From positions 8,240,001 to 8,304,000 of the forward strand of contig JARHVA010000006.1 in assembly GCA_037957365.1 (NCBI GenBank): 64,000 nt of DNA, read 5' to 3'. Every line of letters begins with the position of its first letter. The first letter of the stretch is position 1. A model generated the notes under the pieces. That model ran no database searches. It was not told the origin of the DNA and saw nothing but the letters and a program-made list of their open reading frames with translations. The translations under genes were made by a program, and so were the position numbers. Source of the DNA: Torreya grandis. Lineage: Eukaryota; Streptophyta; Pinopsida; Cupressales; Taxaceae. Of the stretch, positions 23,860 through 35,947 are shown piece after piece.

Positions 23860-24891
23860 TGCTTCGTCTATTTTGGGTCATTTTTGTAATATCATATTTT
23901 CATGAGTTTACAAGAAGTAATTACAAGTTTTAATTTGTGCAAATTTACCAACATGCTTTTCAAGTTGTGTAAATTTGCAATTGTACCTTTTCAAGTTTTA
24001 CAAAATACCCAACATATTTTTGCATGTTTTTATAATGTGTAAATTTGCTATCACATTTTTACAAGTTATTAATAGGCAAAAAATGTGGTTAAGCAGTATA
24101 ACCACCCATTTCAACCTATAAATACAAGGTTGAGACTCATTTGTAAGGATTCTTGATAGTTAGAAACTTTTAGGAAAACTTTTGAAAGTGAAATTTTTAT
24201 TTGCAATCCAACAAAGATCAATACAAGGAGATTTTACAAACTTTGCATTCAAGATTTCTTTGTAGATAATGTATGTATTTACTAACTACATGTGTTTAAA
24301 CCTTTATTATTAGAATGTTATCACAGTTGTTATAAACTGGTCAAAACCTAAAAATTTCATTATAGTATTTCTTCTCAAACCTACACTTGTTTTCATTTTG
24401 GTGAAACCTCGGTGAAACCAAAAATTATTATTTCACTTTTTCACAAGGAAATACAAAATAATTGTTATTTTCTATTATCAATCACATACAATTATTTTAG
24501 TGTATGTATGTATATTTTTATGGACACATATATGTATTTCCTATATATTGAATGATAGAGGTTTCTTACTATAAATATTGTATCCCACTTTCTTGACATT
24601 TCTAATTAGTTTCTGAGTTTTGATTTACTAGATTTGTTATCATCTCCACCTTCCAAAAATTATTTCTTTCCTTTATATCTCTATTTTTATATTTTCCTTT
24701 CTTTAGCCTTTTTTTACTTTTGGTTAAAAGTACCACCTTGATGAAACTCATTTTTACTATAAATAATTTCTTTTGTTGCATCTTTTTGGTTTTCAATAAA
24801 GGTAGTTCCACCTACTAATAGGTTAGAGACTTTATCCCCACACTGTTTATGAAAATCTATATTTGTCTACTTGACATTTTTTTAGTGAACA
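23860..24891 (+). repeat. Putative 5' LTR
   Basis: The right edge is set by GTGAACA at 24885-24891, directly followed by a PBS. A TATA-like CTATAAATAC lies near 24117. The first part holds loose repeats of GTGTAAATTTGC-type units (about 23930-24070). The left edge was not identified and the coordinate given is approximate. No second copy is visible in the window. Confidence 0.5.
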
Positions 24892-24896
24892 ATTTT

Positions 24897-24915
24897 TGGT
24901 GCCCACCATGGGGTA
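24897..24915 (+). other. Primer binding site
   Basis: TGGTGCCCACCATGGGGTA follows the putative LTR end by five bases. The pattern TGGCGCCCACCGTGGGG is common next to LTRs in plant gypsy elements, and this copy differs by C-to-T/G-to-A changes. Confidence 0.7.
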
Positions 24916-24919
24916 CGTT

Positions 24920-27900
24920 TCTACAATACTCTTGTAACTCACATTTTGAGATATTGGTCCATATGACTTTACCATCAACACAAATACCACTCTACCAGCT
25001 TGATCATGATTTGAAGAAAAATACACAATTATATATTATTTCCCATATTATATAGCTTGCTTGGGATTCTTACAATGTTTTGGTAACTCAGTTCTAAATT
25101 ATTTTGACAATTTTGAATCAAGAGTTAGATCACGCAAAATTAGAGGAAAGAATTTATGCATATAGAGAAGCCAAAATAGCATAAAACATAAATAAAAATT
25201 AGTAGGTTTTGTTCACGACCATTTTGGCTATCCAAAATCTAGATCTTCAACCTGATTTGAATTTGATAGAAACTACAGAAGAAGACATTGCCTCAAGTCT
25301 TTAATAAGTAGATTGGAATAATGAAACAAGTTTTGGTAATTTAAATATTGTCACTACAGTGATAAACATAGAGGAAGATCACCCCCCTCATGTTTTTTAC
25401 ACTGATTAACCTACCACATGTACACTAGCCACAATGATTCACCTACTCGCACATCCATCCATATTCACTTGCTCCAACACCATAGATTCCAAAAGAAAAT
25501 ATGTTTTCAAAAATTTGTTATGCCTATATATTTTGAAGTTGATACAATAGCTCGACACATTCAATGATTGGATTTCTAAATGTAGCTTCAGTGGCCTTCT
25601 GTACATGCCACAATATGAAATCAACATTGGCTTGTTAAAATCACTAATGTCTTGCTATGACACTAGCGAGATCAGGTTCAAAGTCAGCATTGAATCCAAA
25701 TAAATATCCTTTAGTACCTTGGCTATAGACATCCATAATTTGACAGGGATTTTATTCTATAATGCCAACCCTATAACCCTAAAATCAATGTTGACTGATG
25801 AAGACAATAAATATTTAGAGTCTAATTTCAATTTACAGATCAGTTAAACTAGTATGTATATCTATTTTTCATATTTAAAATTCAAGTTTTTATAATTTGT
25901 CTTTAGTTTCACTAATTCATTAAAATTAAACAATCTTTAATTTGTCATCCTTTTACTCATTCATATTTTTTTTCCTTCTTAACAGAAAGTAAAAAAAGGG
26001 GCCTCTTTGTTGATAACATATCTGACCCCTTTCTAAAAGCAATGGTTCAATTTTTCCTTGCAAGAATAGTGTTACATGAAAGCTTAGTATACTTTACCTT
26101 TTGGGCTATTATTTACATTCATCATACTCTTTCACGTTTGAGATATGAATGGTGTACATTTATTTATTCTAAGATTACGTTATAATTGAATTATACATGT
26201 AACAATATTAGTTCTACAATTTCATGTTCTAATTTTATTCAGGCATTGTACTATGAAGCCTTATATGAATTTCAAAAAACATCAATTCTAACTATGTTAC
26301 ATCAAAAAATGAGCACAAATTTTTTGTCTATTCATGATCAAGAGGATGGTTTATCATTCAAATGAATCACCTAAACAGTTTAGTTTATAAATTATTACAA
26401 ATTTAAAGCTTAATATTTCTTTGCTTATTACAAGTATGATTTCATGCATTTATGACATGAAATCAAGTTAATTCAAAAGTGAATCATGTCCCTAAAGGGC
26501 CTAGAGATTTTGAGTCTACAACATCATCATTCCATTCCTTTCGTATTTCTAAACATCTAAGATTTTTTTCTAGATCATCTTCACATACAAGTTTTCATAA
26601 TTAAAAATTTCAATAATAAATGCATAATGAAATTTAAACTCTCAAGTTTTCATTATCTTATTTATTTATTTGATTTTTTTAGTTAACTCATTATCGGTTG
26701 AGGTTGACCTTGAGCAACCTCAAAAAACCCCAACAATTCATTTTTTGATGTCTTCTCAACCATTTGTTCAAGGTTTTTTACATTCCATGTTTTGGTTTTT
26801 TAGTTGATGTTTCTTAGATTATAGATTTTATTAACTGAATGATTGCTATTGTATCTCAAACCACCCCCATCACTCCAAATGTGATGGATATATTGGAAAA
26901 CATACTCTCTCCAAATACAAGTACTAAATCTTTAATTTTAAATTAGCATTGAGTTTTATTTTTTAAATTCACCATTTTTTTAATATAATTTATTTTTGTA
27001 GGGTACCCTCAATATTTGAGGAAAAATATGTCATCGCCACTAAAAATGAACCCAGTTTACACAAGTGGTAAGAATATTTCATTTTCAACACCTAGCAGAG
27101 GAACGTTATAATTTTCAGGTTTTGACTTCCCTAATTTATCTATCATAAGTCTCTCCAATGCATAGGTATTAAAATGTTTACAACAAATTGATCTTCATGT
27201 AGAATATTTGGAGATTAAAAGTAGATAAATTGGTGGTAGTTATTTTAATCCCCATGATTTTATTCAGGGTCTAGATGTAACTTCTTTAAAGGAACCTTGT
27301 ACCTCTTCACCTCTCACCCCACCAACTAATTTTGACTCATCTGATAATGGCATAACTACTTTTCCATGAAACAATTTATTATCAAAAATAATTATTTCAA
27401 ATATTAAGGAGAGAGTTATAGATTAGTTTAAAAAGGTATTAGTTTGGGAGTTTTGGACAAAAGCATTGATAAAATAAATAAATACCCATTATCACAACCA
27501 CTCTCAAAGAGAGAATTAGTTTTCATTAGTTCAGCATGAACTCACAAAGATTGATGTTTTGTTTGGTCAAGCTAAATCTGAGTCTGTATCTATTTTTGAT
27601 ATTTACATTGATAATGTTTAGAGTATTTTATTAAATAGGTTGAAGAATTTAAATGCTAAAGCTTAAGCATATTTTAATAAATAGGCAAAAGACATCAACC
27701 TTGTCATTATTACAAATTTTGAGAGGGAAAAAACTTTGGTAATGTATCGTCATTTTTATAAAACATGTCATAGTTATTATAGTTTGTATCTAATTAGATT
27801 TCATTTTTAAATGCAGGTAAAATATGAAAATCTAAGAAAGAAGCGGAGGTCTTCAGTGTGCATTTGAAAAATGCACGAAATTTTTTTTATTTTGTCATTC

Positions 27901-27990
27901 AATTTAAAGAGAATCTTGTTCTATTAAATAAATAGAACAACACACTCAGAAAAATCATTAAGAAGCAAGGATGGGACCCTGATGCTTTAT
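24920..27990 (+). pseudogene. Decayed intron-like coding region of unknown identity, inside an LTR element
   Basis: I do not recognise the family securely. Readable blocks: DWISKCSFSGLLYMPQYEI followed by SCYDTSEIRFKVSIES (25567-25700); LFVDNISDPFLKAMVQFFLA with RIVLHESLVYFTFWAIIYIH (26005-26125), preceded by TTCTTAACAG; and ALYYEALYEFQKTSIL (26246-26300), preceded by TTTTATTCAG. These AG-ended T-rich stretches look like 3' splice sites, suggesting several exons. C-terminal parts (27400-27990) are helical and charged. Plant LTR elements carrying gag-like genes without pol are known, and this may be one. The 3' end of the element was not found. Confidence 0.4.
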
Positions 27991-28135
27991 TAAATTAGAA
28001 AATATATATTGATCCAAGTCTACTTTCCATAGGGGATGCTGTGAAATAAGAAAAAGAAAATCTTACTCGTATTAATTCTACTACAGAGGGTCTTAAAAGG
28101 GTAGGCATATTGAAGGATGTCACAGAGGAAGGGTA

Positions 28136-28786
28136 TGTTAAGGTATGGAGCTAAAAGCTTCACCTAATGAGCGTGTTTTGTAGGTTACAGGTTTACACAG
28201 TCATCGGTGTCAGTCAGGAGCGACTGACGTCGGTCAGGAGCAATTCAAGAGATGCTGGCGTCGACAGGGTTCGTCTGACGTCGATCACAGGCAAACAGGC
28301 AGGAACCGATGTCGGTTACCTGTGCATCCAGAAAGCTATTTCCATGGACAGAACTGAGTGTTTGCATGTTAGGATTAAGTGATAGTCTTAAGTCCACATC
28401 TCTATTATTAGTAAGACTGTTTTAGAGCCCTTGTTTAAGAGGCATAACTATTGGTTGTAAATGCATGCTCATGTTTCTTAATTATTATATAATAGGATAG
28501 ATCTTCTTAGCTTATTGTATGAGTAATGTTGAATTGAATAGTACAAAATTATACAAGTGAATCATTCCAAGTTGTTGGAGTTGATTGTAATTGAGAGAGA
28601 GAGCTCTTGAGAGAAAGAGATCTAGAGAGAGATTTGTACATCTGAGAGAGGTGTGGAAGAAAAGAAGTTTCTTCAATTGTATCTCTTGTTCTTTGCTATT
28701 TATCATTCTAGTTACTTATCATTCTGATTTAATTCCACTTTTATTGCTTTCACATTGTAATCAACATTGTTGGTTGATCCCCAACA
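28136..28786 (+). repeat. 5' LTR of a second Ty1/copia element
   Basis: It starts TGTTAAGGTATGG and ends CCCCAACA, three bases before a PBS. It contains a GC-richer stretch with repeated GACGTCGGTCAGG-like units (28200-28320) and a purine-rich GAGAGA block (28591-28660). The 71-residue open frame at 28167-28382 lies in this repeat and is not a gene. No matching 3' LTR was found. Confidence 0.75.
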
Positions 28787-28788
28787 AG

Positions 28789-28800
28789 TGACATCAGAGC
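28789..28800 (+). other. Primer binding site (tRNA-iMet type, decayed)
   Basis: TGACATCAGAGC against the usual TGGTATCAGAGC. A second similar string, TGGTATTAGAGC, occurs at 28826-28837, 37 bases further on. Confidence 0.7.
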
Positions 28801-28936
28801 ATTTATGTTCTAGGTGCCTGACAAGTGGTATTAGAGCAATGGAGAATTGGACGAGGTGACAGTCCAAAATGAGCTCATGGGAAGAAGAAATAATCACTTG
28901 CAAAAAATTACGTTGGTAGGATAGAAACCAATGTAA

Positions 28937-30716
28937 GTCATACAGAGACTGACATCGGCCAGGTAGAAACTGAGGTCTGTCAGGAAGAATCGATGTCGGC
29001 CAGTTACAGGCCTGGAAGTGACCGAGGTCAGTCACTGTCAGAGAATTTGGGTGGACAGCATGTTGTGAATGAGTCTCAGATGCCCATCAGGAGGTCAGAA
29101 AGGGTAAGTGAACCTCCAATTCAATATTCCCCTTCTTTATTCTATTTATTGCTTACTGATGGTGGAGAACCAGAGAGTTTTCAAGAAGCAATACAGGTAG
29201 AATCCAAGGATCAGTGGGAGCGTGGCATGGTTGAGGAAATGAAGTCCTTGAAAGAGAACCAAACATGGGATTTGGTTGAGTTGCCAACAGGTAAGAAGAC
29301 ACTGAAGAACAGATGGACCTATAGATTGAAGAAAGGTGAGAATGGACAGATGAGATATAAGGCCAGATTGGTAGTGAAAGGATATGCACAGAAACTAGGT
29401 ATTGATTTTGGTGAGATTTTTTCTCCTATTGTTAAAATGACTTCTATACGGACTGTATTGTCTTTAGTTGCTATTAAGGATTTGCATCTTGAGCAGCTTG
29501 ATGTTAAGACAGCATTTCTTCATGGAGATTTGGATGAAGAAATATATATGGATCAACCAGAAGGATTTGAGGTCAAAGGTAAGGAGAAGTTAGTGTGCAG
29601 ATTGAAAAAAAGCTTGTATGGCCTCAAGCAAGCTCTTAGAGAATGGTATCTGAGATTTGACAGGTTTATGACTGAGCATGGCTACAGTAGGTGTCAATCT
29701 AACCATTGTGTGTATTTTAAGAGATTGGATAATGGTAGATATATTATTCTATTGTTGTATGTAGATGATATGCTGGTTGCAGGATCACACATGCAGGATA
29801 TCTCTGAGCTTAAGGTGAAATTAGCTCACACATTTTCCATGAAGGATTTGGGAGCAGCAAAGAAAATCCTTGGCATGAGCATTAAGAGAGACAGGAAAAA
29901 TCATAGGTTGATTTTGTCTCAAGAGGATTATGTGAACAAGGTGTTGAAACGGTTTAATATGCAGGATGCAAAACCGGTAAGCACACCTATGGCTGGACAT
30001 TTTAAGTTGAGTAAATAACAATGTCTTAATTCACATGATGAGGTAGAGTACAGGAGTATAGTTCCATATTCTTCTGTAGTAGGGAGTTTAATGTATGCAA
30101 TAGTTTGTACTAGATCGGATATTGCCCAAGTAGTGGGAGTTGTAAGTATATGGCCAATCTAGGAAAGGAACACTGGAAAGCAGTTCAGTGGATCCTTAGA
30201 TATTTGAGAGGAACTAGCAGTAGGCATTTGTGCTATGGAGGTTTAGATACTTCTCTACATGGTTATGTAGATTCAGATATGGCAGGTGATTTGGATGGCA
30301 GGAGGAGCACCACATGTTATGTTTTCATTGTTGGTGGAACGATAGTTAGCTAGATTTCTAAGTTGTAAAAGGTTATTGCCTTGTCAACTACAGAAGTAGA
30401 GTATATTGCAGTCACAGAAGCTAGCAAAGAGATGATATGGATGACACGATTCATGGAAGAGTTAGGAAAGGAGCAAGAGAGTTGCAGATTGTACAGTGAC
30501 AGTCAGAGTGCAATTCATTTAGCTAAGAATTTAGCCTTTCACTCAAGAACCAAGCACATACAGCTAAGGTATCACTTCATACGACAGGTATTGGAAGATG
30601 GTGAGTTGAAGTTGGAGAAGATCCATACAGATAAGAATCATGTTGATATGTTAACCAAGCCGGTAACAAAGGAGAAGTTGAATCTTCATTCAACTTCTGT
30701 TGGTCTTCATGATTGA
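28937..30716 (+). pseudogene. Ty1/copia RT-RNase H, fairly well preserved
   Basis: From about 28937 a reading frame is open to 30018. It has the integrase-RT linker (RRSERVSEPP), then RT: SFQEAIQVESKDQW, NRWTYRLKKGENGQMRYKAR, LEQLDVKTAFLHGDLDEEIY, catalytic YVDD at 29758-29769, LSQEDYVNKVLKRF and TPMAGHFKLSK. A stop at 30016-30018 and a small deletion near 30140-30150 break it. It continues as 30150-30353 (GKEHWKAVQWILRYLRGTSS, YVDSDMAGDLDGRRSTTCYV) and 30381-30716 (STTEVEYIAV, LYSDSQSAIHLAKN, DMLTKPV), giving RNase H with its acidic residues. The active-site residues look intact. Gag, protease and integrase are missing: only about 150 bases separate it from the PBS. Sequence style suggests a Tork/Tnt1-like copia. 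Confidence 0.9.
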
Positions 30717-30777
30717 GTTGAAGATGGAGGAGCTAGAAGATGTTGCTGTACAGGTACTGGTGCAGCTGTTTATCTCC

Positions 30778-30790
30778 AAGTGGGAGAGGG
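30778..30790 (+). other. Polypurine-tract-like motif of the second copia element
   Basis: AAGTGGGAGAGGG lies 62 bases after the RNase H stop. The sequence that follows does not resemble the 5' LTR start, so the 3' LTR appears to be lost. Confidence 0.55.
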
Positions 30791-30881
30791 TAGGCAAAGA
30801 TTTATAAGGATAGTGGTAAGAATGTGGATGATGGGAGTGACAAAGTGGCTAAGGTGTCTTTATAAAAAAAATGATATTTTT

Positions 30882-31381
30882 GATGTTGCAAACTCATTAT
30901 TATATTTTAAAAGATAATCTTATTTTTTTAAAAAATAATTTGAAATGACAATGTTAAGTTTGAATTTTAAAAGAATAGTTTTTTAAGTTTTAATTCTCTT
31001 TTTTTACTGAGTTATGGTTCATTTACCATTTTACATGTATATTTTGAGTTGATATAGTTCAAACAACATGGTGACATGGACTGTAATTATTTTTTCTATA
31101 GATTTGGACTGAGCATGAATTTGAATTTCATGATGTTGAAAACTCATTATTATATCTGAAAAGATAATGTTATGTTTTTTAAAAAATAATTTGAAATGAC
31201 AATGTTAAGATTGAATTTGCAAAGATCAGTTGATTAAGTTTCAATTACTCTTGTTTTCCTGAGTTTGATTCATTTATCATCTTATATGCATATTCTGAGT
31301 TAATGTAGTTCAAATAACATGGTGATGTGGACTGCAATTATTATTTTTTATGTATTTAGACTAAGCATGAATTTGAATTTA
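30882..31381. repeat. Two-copy tandem repeat, 250-bp unit
   Basis: GATGTTGCAAACTCATTATT at 30882 returns as GATGTTGAAAACTCATTATT at 31132, and the two units align throughout, with shared phrases such as AATTTGAAATGACAATGTTA and TAGTTCAAA(C/T)AACATGGTGA. No coding potential was seen. Confidence 0.9.
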
Positions 31382-31959
31382 ATGTGCTTTCATCTTGTTC
31401 AATTATTATCATTGTTTTAGATAATGAAAAAATTGTAGTTATTGTGGATGTAGAGTCCAGGAAATAATTATGGTTTGTTTTTGGTCAATGGAAACGTCAA
31501 TGGTCTATTTGACCAAAACTAAGTGATTTTTTTTTACATGAGAATTTAATTCAATTTAATGATGAATTTTTTTCTCGGTTATTGTTCTACACTTGAATCT
31601 TCATGAGTTTATTTTTTTTCTTTTCAATTTGGTCATGTTGTTCAATAGGCTTGTTATCTTCTATTATCTTGGTATTTGACTTCAATATTCATATTTTTAA
31701 GCTAAAAGTCAAGGATAAAACTATTAATATGGTGATACAATATAAAATTTATGTTTTTTCAAAAGTAATAACAATACAATCTTAGAAAAATACAAAAATA
31801 TTATGACCCATTTGAAAATTTGAAGAACCAGTTAAAAAAAGGGAAAGTTGCATGATGAACAAAATAAATATTTCAAATGATAATGCTATCAACAATTTTA
31901 ATGAATTAAATATTTGAAATGTTATAAAATTTAAAAAATGATATAAAATTAGATTTCAA

Positions 31960-34430
31960 AATATGATAATTACAATAAATATACAACTAAAACTCGGGTA
32001 GTTGAAACAATCTTACACAAACTTGCTCATTGCAAGTGACATTTGTATATGCCATGTTAGTGGCATATTCAGTGTCAATATTTACATTCTCTCTATTGGT
32101 CATTATATTAATGACACCTCTTCTTTAAATTAGATAACTCCATGTTGTCAGAGCTCTTTCATAAGGAAACATGTCCATAGCATAACAGGAAACATACAAT
32201 CTCAAACAGGTTTCTAAATTTTTATCCAATCTATTTCAAATTTTTGATTTAATAAAAGATAATACACTGAATACTCTTTCATCTTCTACTGAGACTAAAA
32301 TAATTATTTGAAACTTTTTATATAATCATAAATATTCACTAATACTTTCTTGCAAGACATTACTAGGATAAAGTTTTTTCCATAGCCATGTAATTGCCCC
32401 ATTTTTTATTGACTCGCTTAGAAGGCAATATTATTTAAACATTGTAATTTTAAAATGTTTTTACTGAGATTTCAGTAAATACTTTACTAAAATACCTTTA
32501 ATTTCAACTACATCGACCTCTATATATTTATTGAAATGCTTAACAAGAGAACCCATGTATTTGTGAAATAAAATTCTAATTAGCTTTTGACCGTTATCAT
32601 TGTTCTAAAATATGGGATTCACAACTACCATGCCCTCCAAAAAATCATCTCATTAAAAATGATCTCTGATCTTGACAGATAAGTTTTGTGAAATTATACT
32701 CAATTTCATCTACATTTTAGATATAAAAGTATCATATAAAATATGTGTTATAGGTAGTTCTTTAGTTGCAGCTCCCATAAGATCAGGGCTTTTGTAGAAA
32801 GTGTACATTGGTATCTCCTTTCTATTAAATATGACACAAAGATGATAATTGATATTTAATTTCAAGTAGCTTTTAAAATTTATAAAATATGTCAAAATTT
32901 ACTAACTATTAAAAATAAGGCCTTGAAAATTTTCATTCAAAGTATATAATATATCTAAAGATTGACATACTTGTTTTCTCAACCATATGAAGTCAACAAT
33001 ATAAATAGATCTCTCCTGAGAATGTTTCATTAAATAATTTAGTTCCTTTAACATTGGAAGAATTCCATACAATGTCAAAAATGTTTTTAAATATGTTAAA
33101 TGGTATAATAAATCTTTTGCCTTGTCAACTTCTCTAAGGTATTTATACAAGTTCATACATAGAAATCTATCTTGTATCAACATCTTTTAGCATTTTTTTA
33201 CCATTAGTCACTCCTCTTGCAAATTTTTAGAACTCCAAAAATCTTTTCTGATTGTTTGACATATATGCATGTAAGTCAAGAATGAGCTCTTCCAATTTTG
33301 TGACATTAGCACATTTGCTAACTATTTTGTATGCAATATCTATCTTATGAGCCATGCAATGAATCAGAATCATATATGGGGAAAATTTTATTTTTAGTTG
33401 AACACACATACCATTTCTATGCCCCTACATAACTGATGCACCATTAGCCCCAACACACACCAGATTTGTATCTATTGCATAATCATCCATCCTAGCTTTA
33501 TATTTCAAATTAAATATAACCAATTTGGTTTTCAACATTATAATTTTTTAACATTTTATGAACTATTAATATATGAGATTGCCTTAAATAGTTCTCAAAC
33601 GTATAAACCTGCATGTAAACCCATGATGTGTTGTCAATTAATATTACCTCATCAATGGATAGTGAATTTTGAATTTTTTGTTTAAAATTCTCTTTTTCAA
33701 CCTTTGCTATACATTTTTGTCATTTTCCAAGCACTGCTATCTAACCAATGTGATTGTGGAATATCAAGAAATCTATTATGTTAAAATAACATCTTAAAAT
33801 CAAAAAAATCAAAAATAGGTCTACCCTTTTTTAAAATGTGGTATACAATAGAGATATATATATATTTAGCCTTTATATAGGATTGTATAACTTTTTCAAA
33901 TTAAGATTTGATTGTTCTCCCTTTCTCAATAAGATGTTTTTGACGTTTCTTGTTATTTTTATACTCACATTCATATCTTACATGCATGCATTCTTTTACA
34001 TTTTTTCACCTATGTGTTCTTGTTGTCGACCCATCTATGTGTTTCATTATCACATATATTTTTTTACGATGTTTCTCAATCATGTCCAACTTAAGTTGCA
34101 TTATGTGTTCCTTTTATAGTTTCCAACTACATATTGTATATCTACATTTTGTTAGAGTATCATTACCATTTTTAGGTTTTACAGGTTCAACTAAGGAGAA
34201 TTTTAATGTCTAGTCCACCTTAAACAACCTTCCAATTATCCATCTACTTCTCTTCCTTCACAAATATTTACGAGTGGAGTTTTTAGCCGAACTTGATGTT
34301 TGATGAGAACCAACAATCTCTTCTAGTAGTTGAGTTTCATGATCATTGTCATAAAAAACTAGAGGAGCATATTTGAGTGGTGGCATGTCAACATTAATAT
34401 AATCTTCAGGGGGTGATATGTTATTCTGAT
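31960..34430 (-). pseudogene. hAT-like transposase pseudogene (DUF4371/TTF-zinc-finger type)
   Basis: Minus-strand reading gives SLSIDEVILIDNTSWVY and ENYLRQSHILI (about 33560-33660), then TNLVCVGANGASVM (about 33440, normally V-G-A-D-G-A-S-V-M, so the Asp is Asn here), SPYMILIHCMAHKIDIAYKI (about 33330-33385), then LDLHAYMSNNQKRFLEF (about 33227-33280) and DVDTR*ISMYE. This is the pattern of plant proteins with DUF4371 and a C-terminal hAT dimerisation region, derived from hAT DNA transposons. Open pieces at 32902-33183 and 33227-33409 belong to it. The N-terminal zinc-finger part can only be guessed at 33860-34400, and the C-terminal part is very decayed. No terminal inverted repeats were located. 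Confidence 0.75.
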
Positions 34431-35697
34431 TAATTATTTATTGTGATATACAATCATGATTAGTGGGGGTTTTTGCATGTAAAATTATTTTGATATTATT
34501 CAACAATTAAAATCAAATTTAAAACAAACTAAAAAAGTAATAAGTAATTGTATTTTGAGTGTATTATGGTTGTGTGGAATTTTTTATTGGCTCTTTAAAA
34601 TAAGATAATATACTTGATTTTCTTGATAATTGGCTTATTATTTTACCATTTATACCATATGCCATGATGAACAAAGATGTTATAGTTCAATTTTAGCTAG
34701 AGCCTAAAATACCACTATCCAATTCCATGTCATTCGATTGCAACCAAGATGTTGTAATCTGGTTGGTTTATAACACAAATGCTTCCATTAAATTCATCCA
34801 GTTGGTTGTAGTGTGGATGCTAATATTCAATTCTAGGGTAAGTGTATAAAGTTAGGGGACCAAAAGTGGCCTACCTATGGACATGATTTTTCTAAAATTT
34901 TAAAAATCTGAACTTCTGTAGATAATTTGAGATATCTACACTCCAAATTTGAAGATGGTGTAAAAACATGAAATGTAGCATTTTGAGCATAGTTTCCAAA
35001 ATAATAATTTTTTTAAATGGTTAAGTATAACTAGGTCAAACATCTAAAATTTGAATAGGAACTCCTATTTTTTTTAGAAAACATAGTAGATAGACGGTCG
35101 TGATACACACCATTTTTTGAGTAGCATTTAATATTATTTGAAACCCTTTGGAAAAAAATTAGATAAAATATTCTAGCATGTCACCTATATTTTTTTGTAT
35201 TTTTTTAATTAATACTTTTTTTAATGAATTTTTCAAGTAAATAGATACTAAAAATTGATAAAGAAATGGATAATTGTCTGTGTGACATGCGTAACTACCT
35301 AAAAAAAATCAATTTTTTTTGAATGTGTGTAGAATTAGGCCTACTTGATCACCATATAATTTATTTTTCACTTGGATCAACAAAAGGCAAATTACATGAA
35401 CATGTATAGGCATGTAGTGGCCTAAAAGAGGCATAGTTAGAAATAAACATAGTTTGAAACCTTAAATTAGTCTAAAAATTATAAAAATCATATTTTTGGA
35501 AAGAGGAGAGCGTTCTTGTCATGACAGCATCAAGATTTTGAATTTTCACATTGAAATTATTAATGTATTTGGCAATCAAAGTTGAAATTTCCATACGTTT
35601 CAAAATTTGACTGTACATTGATAGTCCAAGCCTTTGGCCCAAGAATCCAAGCCATTCTAGAGACAAAAGGCACAGGAATTGAATTTAAATTTAAATA
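34431..35697. other. AT-rich intergenic DNA
   Basis: No gene or repeat could be supported. It may include the upstream flank of the hAT-like element. Confidence 0.5.
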
Positions 35698-35780
35698 CCA
35701 TAATCACATTATTAACTCTATTATTAACATGATTACAATATTTAATAACACAATCAAATTAATAACATGATCACGTTACA
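35698..35780. repeat. Cluster of AATAACATGATCACGTTATT-like palindromes, first site
   Basis: The best copy is AATAACATGATCACGTTACA at 35761-35780; weaker relatives lie at 35701-35755 (AACATGATTACAATATT and similar). The same motif family is clustered again at 41588-41822. Confidence 0.6.
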
Positions 35781-35947
35781 TATTCTCAACACCCTAAAAC
35801 CTAAATATGAGTCATTAGGACTAGTAGTCTTAAGATCAAATATTAGTTAATTAAGATTATTATCTGGGACCAATGTTCTTGTCAAGAATTGAGAACATTG
35901 AATGATAATTGGATATGTATTAACCTATAAATCAATTTATTATTCCT

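Noticed and set aside
28167..28382. 71-residue open frame rich in RLTS repeats
   Set aside because: It lies inside the copia LTR and reflects the GACGTCGGTCAGG repeat rather than a gene.
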